A stretch of 13,809 nt of DNA from Methanospirillum hungatei (GTDB lineage: Archaea; Halobacteriota; Methanomicrobia; Methanomicrobiales; Methanospirillaceae), in the NCBI RefSeq assembly GCF_020216685.1, contig NZ_JAIWNS010000138.1, positions 1 to 13,809 on the forward strand, given 5' to 3'. Positions 1-6,170 of the stretch are shown here, in pieces. Every line of letters starts with the position of its first letter. Within the stretch, counting starts at the first letter, position 1. Both the position numbers and the translations under genes were made by a program. A model generated the notes under the pieces. It saw nothing but the letters and a program-made list of their open reading frames with translations. It did not search any database and was not told the origin of the DNA.

Positions 1-2
1 TA

Positions 3-2036
3 TCACACAATATCCATACCGTCATCTCACATCTTTTCTATATTCCGGTTATTCTTGCCTGCTGGAGGTTTCCAAAACCCGGTATTATCTTCACGTTTGG
101 TATAATCTGCGGATACATCGGCCTTGAATACTTTAGTCATCATTCAGTGCTTGATTCTGATGTCATCCTCCGGTGCCTGATCATCATCTTCATCGGTTTT
201 GTCATTGCCCTGCTTTCTCAAAACCTTCATGACCGGGAAGAGTCTTACCGTCGGCTCCTTTCTGCTATTGATACGGGAGTGATTAAGATCGACCGGAGCG
301 GTACGATTGTCTATGCAAACCCATATGCCGTGAATGTTCTGGACAGAAAGGCGGTGTCTTTAAAAGGGAATTCACTTTATGAGTATGCCATTGATGGTTC
401 TGACCTTCGTGGGTTTCTTGAGCAGTGCCTGAAAAACGGTCATTCAGATACGACCCGTGAACTGGTTCTGAAACGAAAGGACGGATTTCCGGTACCTGTG
501 GTACTGACAGGGTACTCGCAGAAGGGTGAAGATATTATTCTTACGCTGACCGATCTCTCTGAAGAGAAATGGCTGGCTCATGAGCTTGCAACCGGGCGTA
601 TGGTCATGACGACGCTTATTGATGCCATCCCTGAGGGGATTTTTTTATCTGACACCAGGGGGACCATAATCGAGGTGAATAAATCATGCAGGGACCTGAC
701 CGGCTGGAGTGATGGAACTGATCTCTTCAAGGAAGCATCCGGACTTTTTTCACCAGACGCATCTGAAAAGATACGGCATGCCATCCATCAGACAATATAT
801 GAGAAACAGTCAGTCACGCTTCATCTTGAGGCTGCCCCGGATGAAAATACAAGGCATTATGAACTCTCCCTGACTCCGGTTCCGGATGACACGAAGAGTA
901 TTACCCGGATTGCCGGTGTCATTCACGACATTACCACACGGGAAAATTACCTGAAACAGATAAGGGAGCGGGAAGAGTATCTTCGTATGGTGCTGGACGG
1001 TCTGCCCTTGGCGACTCTGGTTATCGGCCCGGATCATAAGGTTCTCTCTGTTAACCAGGCATTGGCCATGCTCTTTGAGCGTGAAGTAAATGACCTTGTC
1101 GGGACGGATGAACATGGTCATCTCCTCTATCCGGGAGAGGAGCGTCCGATGCTCTGTGATCTGATGGTCGGTGATGAGGTTGATGTGCTCCTTGATGAGT
1201 GGTATTCAGATCTCTATTCACCGTCCCCAACTGTTCCCGGAGCATATGAAGTCATTGATTTCTTCCCTCATATCGGTGAAGCAGGAAAATGGATCATGTG
1301 TACTTCTGCACGGCTGGTCGATGACAAAGGAGTGACCATTGGGGCTATTGAAACCTTTGAAGACTTTTCAACCCAGAAAGCAGCGGAAGAAGCCATACGA
1401 ATCAGTGAGGAACGGTTTAAGATAGCATCCCATATCGCTACTGACCTTATATTTGAGTACGATCAGAAGTCAGACCAGATATTATGGTTTGGTGATATTG
1501 AGAAATGGCTGGGTCTGGATTCCCCTGCCAGGGTCAGTACCCTGACCGGATGGACAACTCTGATCCATGAAGAGGATATCGGGAAGGTAAAAGGAGCCTT
1601 TATCCACCATGTGCTGACCGGAGATCCGATCACTGAAGAGCTGCGGATCAAGCACCGGAACGGTCAGTATCAGACCTGGATAATCAAGGCGGTTGCCCTG
1701 TACAATGCCAATTTCCAGCAGATTAAGACCGTCGGCATTGTTTCAGACATCAGCGAGATGCGGGCCAACGAGGAGGCAAAGAAGAAAGCTCTCATCGCCA
1801 TTGAGAAATATATTGAGCAGTTTGCAATCCTCAATGATCATATCAGAAATCCCCTGCAGATAATTGCTGGATATAATGATCTGCAAGGCGGGGAATATGC
1901 TCATCACATCGCAAGCCAGATAGCAAAGGTCAACCAGATCGTCGATCAGCTGGATAAAGGGTGGATAGAATCGGAGAGTATCAGGGATTTCCTCCGCCGC
2001 CATTATGGCATCTCTGTAAAGGACTCTCAAAAATAG
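3..2036 (+). CDS. Membrane-anchored multi-PAS sensor protein with degenerate histidine-kinase H-box, N-terminus outside window
   Basis: The reading frame is open from the first complete codon (position 3) to the TAG at 2034-2036, so the gene starts left of the window; the GTG at 147 is only an internal candidate. Residues below are counted from position 3. About three hydrophobic segments come first (roughly 4-20, 25-45 and 52-72), then four PAS-like domains at about 82-188, 200-316, 324-460 and 468-588. Typical PAS pieces are visible, such as GVIKIDRSGTIVYANP and DAIPEGIFLSDTRGTIIEVN. The tail (about 597-677) has ILNDHIRNPLQIIAGY, which resembles a HisKA H-box (SHELRNPL), but the usual His position is Asp612 and a His follows at 613. 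No HATPase domain follows, so autophosphorylation looks impossible. The likely role is ligand or redox sensing passed on by protein contacts; the signal is unknown. Confidence 0.88.
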   Translation, partial: SHNIHTVISHLFYIPVILACWRFPKPGIIFTFGIICGYIGLEYFSHHSVLDSDVILRCLIIIFIGFVIALLSQNLHDREESYRRLLSAIDTGVIKIDRSGTIVYANPYAVNVLDRKAVSLKGNSLYEYAIDGSDLRGFLEQCLKNGHSDTTRELVLKRKDGFPVPVVLTGYSQKGEDIILTLTDLSEEKWLAHELATGRMVMTTLIDAIPEGIFLSDTRGTIIEVNKSCRDLTGWSDGTDLFKEASGLFSPDASEKIRHAIHQTIYEKQSVTLHLEAAPDENTRHYELSLTPVPDDTKSITRIAGVIHDITTRENYLKQIREREEYLRMVLDGLPLATLVIGPDHKVLSVNQALAMLFEREVNDLVGTDEHGHLLYPGEERPMLCDLMVGDEVDVLLDEWYSDLYSPSPTVPGAYEVIDFFPHIGEAGKWIMCTSARLVDDKGVTIGAIETFEDFSTQKAAEEAIRISEERFKIASHIATDLIFEYDQKSDQILWFGDIEKWLGLDSPARVSTLTGWTTLIHEEDIGKVKGAFIHHVLTGDPITEELRIKHRNGQYQTWIIKAVALYNANFQQIKTVGIVSDISEMRANEEAKKKALIAIEKYIEQFAILNDHIRNPLQIIAGYNDLQGGEYAHHIASQIAKVNQIVDQLDKGWIESESIRDFLRRHYGISVKDSQK

Positions 2037-2045
2037 TTGGTTCTT

Positions 2046-2840
2046 TTAGGGGAACTCAAGGGTAAGGGTGACCGGGCAGTGATCTGAGCCCATGATATCA
2101 TTTCTGATCCCTACACCGGTAATGAAGGGTTTTGCTTTACTATTGACAAAGAAATAATCTATTCTCCAGCCAACATTCCGTGTCCGTGCCCTGCTCTTAT
2201 AATCCCACCAGCTGTACTGGTTCCCTTCATCAGAAAACAACCTGAAACTGTCATAAAATCCGGCAGCGATGACCCGGTCAATCCACTCCCGCTCTATGGG
2301 AAGAAACCCTGATACCTGCTCATTCTCTTTGGGCCGTGCAAGGTCGATTGGTGTATGGGCGGTATTGACGTCACCACAGAAGATGACACGCTCTCCGGCG
2401 GCATCCATGGCCTTGATTTTCTCTAAAAATGCATCATAGAACCTGAGTTTGAATGCAAGTCGTTCATCTGATGCCCCGCCGTTCGGGAAGTAGACATTTA
2501 TCAGAACAAAATCAGGAAACCGGGCGGTAATAATCCGGCCTTCTGTATCAAACTCGGGAGATAGCCCTCCCAGTTCGATTGATTCGGGTTCGGTCCTGGA
2601 GTACATCGCAACCCCGCTGTATCCTTTTCGTTCAGCAGGATTGATGTAGAAGAAGTAATCCGGGATACGGGTGATATCAGGTTTTAAGGAATGGGCATCT
2701 GCCTTTGTCTCCTGTATACAGAGGATGTCGATATTCTCATGAGCCGGCAGTCCGGGAAACAGAACTCCGGGGAGCACTTCTTTCCCGCTTATAGCCCTGA
2801 GCCCATTCACATTCCATGAATAGATTGTGTATTTCGTCAT
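2046..2840 (-). CDS. xth: Exodeoxyribonuclease III (AP endonuclease, Xth/EEP family)
   Basis: This is a 264-residue Mg-dependent AP endonuclease and 3'-5' exonuclease of base excision repair. The fold's key residues are present: Asn10 in SWNVNGLR, Glu44 in CIQETKA, Tyr117 in NVYFPNG, Asp157 and Asn159 in FCGDVNTAH, the NVGWRIDYFF segment, and Asp253-His254 in GSDHCPVTL. Length is normal for the family. The ATG at 2840 was chosen because MTKYTIYSWN is the usual N-terminus. The longer form from 2873 would overlap the upstream gene and add 11 residues unlike the family. The upstream TIM-barrel gene stops at 2845, four bases before this start, so the two are probably cotranscribed. The 3' end faces the PAS sensor gene across 9 bases. 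Confidence 0.95.
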   Translation of the reverse strand: MTKYTIYSWNVNGLRAISGKEVLPGVLFPGLPAHENIDILCIQETKADAHSLKPDITRIPDYFFYINPAERKGYSGVAMYSRTEPESIELGGLSPEFDTEGRIITARFPDFVLINVYFPNGGASDERLAFKLRFYDAFLEKIKAMDAAGERVIFCGDVNTAHTPIDLARPKENEQVSGFLPIEREWIDRVIAAGFYDSFRLFSDEGNQYSWWDYKSRARTRNVGWRIDYFFVNSKAKPFITGVGIRNDIMGSDHCPVTLTLEFP

Positions 2841-2844
2841 TATT

Positions 2845-3567
2845 TTACCCGATTCCAAACCGTCGAAGCGCAATCAGGCTGTTATGGGCTGCCCTGAATG
2901 TCGGGGCATCGATCACCCCTCTCGCACCGTTTGCAAACATGCTTGCCGCTACCTGTTCAAAGTGAATGGATCCCCTGCCAATCTCAAGATGTTCTTCGGA
3001 AAACTCCCTGCAGTCATACAGATACAGGCACCGGCTGGCTGCTTCATGGAGAAATCTTGGGAGACATCCGTTCACATGGGCATGTCCGATATCTAGGGCC
3101 AGAGGGACCTGGGTGATGAGATTAAGGTCTTCAGGATACCTGACCATGTTCCCTTCCCGTCTTCCCATGTTCCTGAATAAAAACCGAATACCAAATTCAT
3201 CAGCGGCCCTGATGATATCCACACAGGATCGGGCCAGTTGTCGTTTTGCATGGGCTTTATCTGCCGGTGATGTAACAAACCCTGGATCAACAACAACTTC
3301 TGCTCCAATCTCCGAGGCAAACTCAAACCTCTCGGTGATGACAGCCACCGCTGCCTGCCTGATCGGTTCATGTATACTCGCCGGGTTAATATCCCGTTGT
3401 GGCAGCCGTATCATGTACTTATACGGAAATGATTCAAGAAGACTGACGGCCGGGATGCGATGAACACCGCCGTCAACAATCTCAATGCCCCGTGTCAGGG
3501 AACCAAGACTTTCAAGGGCGATGTCAAGCGGTGTCTCCCGCATACAGGTGGTTGAAATCCAGAGCAT
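2845..3567 (-). CDS. TIM-barrel protein of the AP-endonuclease-2 / xylose-isomerase-like family
   Basis: This 240-residue protein resembles sugar-phosphate isomerase/epimerase and endonuclease IV-like TIM barrels (Pfam AP_endonuc_2 type). The recognisable pieces are LALDIGHAHVNG at 156-167 (Asp159, His162, His164) and HLEIGRGSIHF at 193-203, which match late strands of the barrel. Two positions that normally carry metal ligands look changed: VVVDPGF (Asp94) where endonuclease IV relatives have HPG, and FRNMG (Arg132-Asn133) where they have E-N. A full tri-zinc endonuclease IV site is therefore unlikely. It is also shorter than endonuclease IV. The gene lies just upstream of exonuclease III with a 4-base gap, which hints at a DNA repair or nucleotide-sugar role, but the substrate cannot be read from the sequence. 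The family call is firm, the function open. Confidence 0.82.
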   Translation of the reverse strand: MLWISTTCMRETPLDIALESLGSLTRGIEIVDGGVHRIPAVSLLESFPYKYMIRLPQRDINPASIHEPIRQAAVAVITERFEFASEIGAEVVVDPGFVTSPADKAHAKRQLARSCVDIIRAADEFGIRFLFRNMGRREGNMVRYPEDLNLITQVPLALDIGHAHVNGCLPRFLHEAASRCLYLYDCREFSEEHLEIGRGSIHFEQVAASMFANGARGVIDAPTFRAAHNSLIALRRFGIG

Positions 3568-3600
3568 GGTATCATCAGGGCTTGTTGTGCCGTTCTGTTG

Positions 3601-3610
3601 TAATATATGG
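3601..3610 (-). promoter_or_regulatory. Candidate TATA box for the TIM-barrel/xth operon
   Basis: Read on the minus strand this is CCATATATTA, an archaeal TATA-like stretch about 34 bases upstream of the ATG at 3567. Transcription would start near 3578-3582, leaving a leader of about a dozen bases. It sits back to back with a plus-strand candidate at 3621-3628. Confidence 0.4.
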
Positions 3611-3620
3611 TAAAGGATCC

Positions 3621-3628
3621 TTTTATAG
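3621..3628 (+). promoter_or_regulatory. Candidate TATA box for the DUF1858 gene
   Basis: TTTTATAG on the plus strand resembles the archaeal TATA box. Transcription would start near 3650, about 48 bases before the ATG at 3698. A second weaker TTTTA stretch lies at 3666-3670. The region 3568-3697 is the shared divergent promoter space of this gene and the minus-strand TIM-barrel/xth pair. Confidence 0.35.
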
Positions 3629-3697
3629 TACTCAATTCTGGTTCAATCAGGAAAGATCGTTATCCTTTTATTCGTGACCTATCGTACCTTAGAGCAT

Positions 3698-3889
3698 ATG
3701 GCATTGTCCAAAGATTCTACAATCCTTGAAGTACTGCAGGAAAAACCTGATGCAGGTGCGATATTTGCCCGGTTTGGGATGGGCTGTGTCGGTTGTGCTA
3801 TCAGCAGGGGAGAGACCGTTGCAGAAGCAGCCGCAGCACATGGGATTCCACTCGAAGAGCTGATGTCCGCTCTTGGAATCTCCGCATAA
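3698..3889 (+). CDS. DUF1858 small CxxC protein (hybrid-cluster-associated redox disulfide domain type)
   Basis: This 63-residue protein is a single DUF1858 domain, also described as the hybrid-cluster-protein-associated redox disulfide domain. The signature is GMGCVGCAISRGET, with Cys30 and Cys33 as the CxxC pair, followed by the helical VAEAAAAHGIPLEELMSAL. Family members occur alone or fused to redox proteins and are thought to act in redox or metal/cluster chemistry; no reaction is established that I can name. The ATG at 3698 was preferred because MALSKDSTILEVL fits the family start. A GTG at 3674 would add eight residues. No strong ribosome binding site precedes either start. The gene has its own divergent promoter and ends at a T-rich terminator, so it is probably monocistronic. 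Confidence 0.85.
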   Translation: MALSKDSTILEVLQEKPDAGAIFARFGMGCVGCAISRGETVAEAAAAHGIPLEELMSALGISA

Positions 3890-3912
3890 TTCTTTTTTAA
3901 ATTCTTTTTTTA
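3887..3912 (+). terminator. Double T-tract terminator after the DUF1858 gene
   Basis: The T-tract TAATTCTTTTTT starts in the stop codon and is followed at once by a second AATTC plus seven T's. Archaeal transcription ends at such T-runs without needing a hairpin. The two near-identical units form a small tandem repeat. The first 12 bases are identical to those at the end of porB (13033-13044). Confidence 0.6.
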
Positions 3913-3928
3913 AATTACGTTCAAACGG

Positions 3929-3938
3929 AAAAAAATTA
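3929..3938 (-). terminator. T-tract terminator at the mch stop codon
   Basis: On the minus strand the mch stop TAA runs straight into seven T's (TAATTTTTTT). This is a plausible archaeal intrinsic terminator. It faces the plus-strand T-tracts of the DUF1858 gene across about 16 bases, giving a compact two-way termination zone. Confidence 0.55.
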
Positions 3939-4883
3939 GATATATCCGAATGACTTTAAGGTCACATCCGGATTTACTTCACCGACATGATACACCTTTC
4001 CTTCGGTCAGTTCGTTGATGGTAACTTCTGCCGGAGAGAAGAGTGATGTGTCGATCTGGTAAAAGTCAAAGTTTGCTTCCTTGAAGATCTCGTAGAAGGG
4101 CTTTCCATAACCTTTTGATTTGTTGCTTGGTATCTTCTCAAGGAAGTCGACAATATCGGGGGCCTTCATGGTAAGGCTTATCTGACCATGATAGATGGTA
4201 GCGTCATTGGTCGTTCCCATGGCCTTGGTTGCGTCAGCCTTCACCGGTGGGATAGGAGCTGTTCCTATTGCTGCTGTTATCTTTCTTGTATCAAACCCGA
4301 GTTCATTCAGTTTGTATACGGCGGTCTCAACACACCGGCCACAGACCTGAATGGATCCAACCAGTGATGCGGTTGGTGCAACGACGGCACAGAGGTTCTC
4401 TACATCAATGCCACAGTCCTTTGCGATCTTCTCCATAACTTCGCCATTGGGAAGGTGGTCAGACTCAAGGGCAATGACTGCATCGTCACTCTCGTCTTCG
4501 TACCCGATGACTTCATAGGTGTGTTTTGGCTTTAGGGCAAGTGCACGTGCCGGGCCTGATCCCATGGCAAAATAGTTGCCTGCCTTAACGGTCCATCCTG
4601 CCTTTTGTGCACCCAGACATGAGATTGCCGGGTAGTCGGTGGAGACCTCGATGAATGGCATGGGAACATGCTTTATCTGACCCATTCTGAAATTGACCTC
4701 TCCAAGACCCCCCATACAGATCTCAGTAAAAGCCCGTCCTGCTGCATACCCGCCAGGAACTGACACACCACAGTCAACTATCTTTGCGCCGTTGTCAAGT
4801 TCATGGTATGCGACATTGAAATCTTCTGAATAGTTCGCAAGATTATCGAATATCTCAAGTGCTAATTCATTAACGCTAATCAT
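3936..4883 (-). CDS. mch: Methenyltetrahydromethanopterin cyclohydrolase
   Basis: Mch interconverts N5-formyl- and N5,N10-methenyl-tetrahydromethanopterin in the cytoplasm, a C1 step of CO2-reducing methanogenesis. The 315-residue protein matches the family along its length, with segments such as DCGVSVPGGYAAGRAFTEICMGGLGEV, STDYPAISCLGAQKAGW, NYFAMGSGPARAL and VCGRCVETAVYKLNELGFD. The ATG at 4883 begins the usual MISVNELA and is preceded by a GGGGG stretch (4891-4895) suited to ribosome binding. The upstream ATG at 4907 would place that site inside the coding region, so it was rejected. The gene follows orc1/cdc6 on the same strand after 78 bases, with a likely promoter of its own at 4958-4966. 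Assignment is near certain and is a strong marker of a methanogen or close relative. Confidence 0.97.
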   Translation of the reverse strand: MISVNELALEIFDNLANYSEDFNVAYHELDNGAKIVDCGVSVPGGYAAGRAFTEICMGGLGEVNFRMGQIKHVPMPFIEVSTDYPAISCLGAQKAGWTVKAGNYFAMGSGPARALALKPKHTYEVIGYEDESDDAVIALESDHLPNGEVMEKIAKDCGIDVENLCAVVAPTASLVGSIQVCGRCVETAVYKLNELGFDTRKITAAIGTAPIPPVKADATKAMGTTNDATIYHGQISLTMKAPDIVDFLEKIPSNKSKGYGKPFYEIFKEANFDFYQIDTSLFSPAEVTINELTEGKVYHVGEVNPDVTLKSFGYI

Positions 4884-4957
4884 GTTCGAACCCCCGTGGA
4901 GTACCAATACATCTCTGATGCTGCGGTATTGAACTCTTCGTTTTAGCCCTTCGGGGG

Positions 4958-4966
4958 ATTTTTATA
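4958..4966 (-). promoter_or_regulatory. Candidate TATA box for mch, overlapping the orc1/cdc6 stop codon
   Basis: On the minus strand TATAAAAAT overlaps the TAA stop of orc1/cdc6 (4964-4962). Transcription would start near 4935, leaving a leader of about 50 bases before the mch ATG. This would let mch be expressed apart from the replication gene. No experimental start is visible, so this stays a candidate. Confidence 0.4.
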
Positions 4967-6086
4967 GATAGAACAGGATTTTATCAGGATCGTAGCGAAG
5001 ATTAATAAGGCGCGTCCTCCCTCGTCCATCTCTGAATTCAAGGTTAATGAGGCGGAGTGTGTCCAGTTTTCGTAACGCTTCGTAATAAATCGTATATCCG
5101 AGTTTGAGTTTCTTTTTTACAATGGTATAAACCTGACCGGAAGTCAGCTGTTCATCCTTTCTGGATAAATCAACAAGGAGACGCAGGAGATCCTTCTCTT
5201 CCCGACGCAGGGCCTGTATGGAATATTTAAGGTGCAGGAACCGGGAAATCTTATATGCCTCATGAATATGCTCCTCGCTGATCTCCCGCACTGCCTCCTT
5301 CTCTGCATTCAGACCCGCCCGCTTGATCATATCAATGCCAACCCGCATGTCCCCTGATCGCAGGGTATGATCCACGATAAGATCCAGGTTCTTGTCAGAG
5401 AGGACGCCGGGATACAACCCTTGCAGGACCCGCTCTTTTAAGATCTGAAATGTCTCTGTGACAGAGTATGGCGGGAAATAGACCTCGGTCGGTGAAAATA
5501 CTGACGTAACCCTGATGTCAAGCTCGCGGGAGAGGTCCACATCCATGTCAGATATGATGACCATGACCCCTATTCTGGTGCCCGGATATGTTTCATGTGA
5601 CCTGAGGAGCAGGTACAGGATATTGTTGAGTTCATTCTCGAAAAGGAGGTAATTCGCATCATCAAGGGCAACAAGAAGTACCCGGTCCTCGGTAAGCAGA
5701 ATATCTGCGATGGATTCAAAGACCCGTTTATAGGAGTTACCTGCAGCGGAGGGGTTATGCCCTGCTATCTGCCGGTATATCTGGGAGAGGATCATAAACC
5801 GTGTGTTCTCCACCTGGCAGTTGATATGAACCGGTATCATTTTTGACTTTATCTCGCCGATATCTGCAAAGATCTTCTTTATTGAGGTGGTTTTTCCGGT
5901 TCCGGGCGTGCCTTTTATAGTGGCGTTGAGCGGCCGTGATCCTTTGATCCCCGGCCGGAGGAGAAAAGCCAGTTCACGCATCTGAGACTCACGGTAATTG
6001 AACTGATCGGGGATGTAATCTATCTCAAAAACGTCCGGATCCCGAAACAGGGTCTCATCCCACATCAGCATATTCTTCAGGGTCAT
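4962..6086 (-). CDS. cdc6: Orc1/Cdc6-family replication initiator AAA+ ATPase
   Basis: This 374-residue protein belongs to the archaeal Orc1/Cdc6 initiators that bind origins and load MCM helicase. Walker A is GTPGTGKT at 59-66. Walker B is LLVALDD at 137-143, with Asp143 where most family members have Glu. The sensor-1 region reads VIISDMD, with Asp where Asn is usual. Sensor 2 is GDMRVGIDMIKRA at about 246-258 with Arg248. A C-terminal winged-helix region follows at about 290-374. The ATG at 6086 is preceded by AGGA about 8 bases upstream. The two active-site changes suggest a divergent paralogue; a second, canonical Orc1 may exist elsewhere. The gene is divergent from the DUF368 gene, with an inverted repeat in its leader at 6099-6117. 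Confidence 0.93.
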   Translation of the reverse strand: MTLKNMLMWDETLFRDPDVFEIDYIPDQFNYRESQMRELAFLLRPGIKGSRPLNATIKGTPGTGKTTSIKKIFADIGEIKSKMIPVHINCQVENTRFMILSQIYRQIAGHNPSAAGNSYKRVFESIADILLTEDRVLLVALDDANYLLFENELNNILYLLLRSHETYPGTRIGVMVIISDMDVDLSRELDIRVTSVFSPTEVYFPPYSVTETFQILKERVLQGLYPGVLSDKNLDLIVDHTLRSGDMRVGIDMIKRAGLNAEKEAVREISEEHIHEAYKISRFLHLKYSIQALRREEKDLLRLLVDLSRKDEQLTSGQVYTIVKKKLKLGYTIYYEALRKLDTLRLINLEFRDGRGRTRLINLRYDPDKILFYL

Positions 6087-6098
6087 CCGCTTTTCCTG

Positions 6099-6117
6099 TA
6101 TCTGATTTGCTCAGATA
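6099..6117. repeat. Perfect inverted repeat upstream of orc1/cdc6
   Basis: TATCTGA and TCAGATA are perfect 7-base arms around a 5-base spacer (TTTGC). The repeat ends 12 bases before the orc1/cdc6 ATG. It could be a dimeric regulator or initiator binding site, or a hairpin in the mRNA leader. It does not resemble a classical archaeal origin recognition box that I can identify. Confidence 0.6.
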
Positions 6118-6150
6118 ACACTTGCACTTCATAGATGCAGGCGTAAAAAC

Positions 6151-6160
6151 AAAAATATTT
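6151..6160. promoter_or_regulatory. AT-rich divergent promoter core between orc1/cdc6 and the DUF368 gene
   Basis: AAAAATATTT can be read as a TATA element on either strand. On the minus strand it would place the orc1/cdc6 transcript start near 6127. On the plus strand it would place a start near 6180, which would exclude the DUF368 ATG at 6171 and favour a later one. Confidence is low because only one AT-rich core serves both directions. Confidence 0.3.
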
Positions 6161-6170
6161 CGTTCCTTTC

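Noticed and set aside
2841..2873. Upstream ATG for exonuclease III
   Set aside because: It would overlap the preceding gene and add residues outside the family's usual start.
2966..3463. A 165-codon plus-strand open frame opposite the TIM-barrel gene
   Set aside because: It is the antisense shadow of a recognised gene and its translation has no domain character.
4884..4907. Upstream ATG for mch
   Set aside because: The likely ribosome binding G-run would then be coding, and family members begin at the later ATG.
4945..4960. CCC-TTCG-GGG hairpin followed by T's on the plus strand
   Set aside because: The stem is only three pairs and no plus-strand gene ends here, so a terminator role is not supported.
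6087..6170. Replication origin beside orc1/cdc6
   Set aside because: The gap is short, with one inverted repeat and one AT-rich stretch; no repeated origin boxes were recognised.
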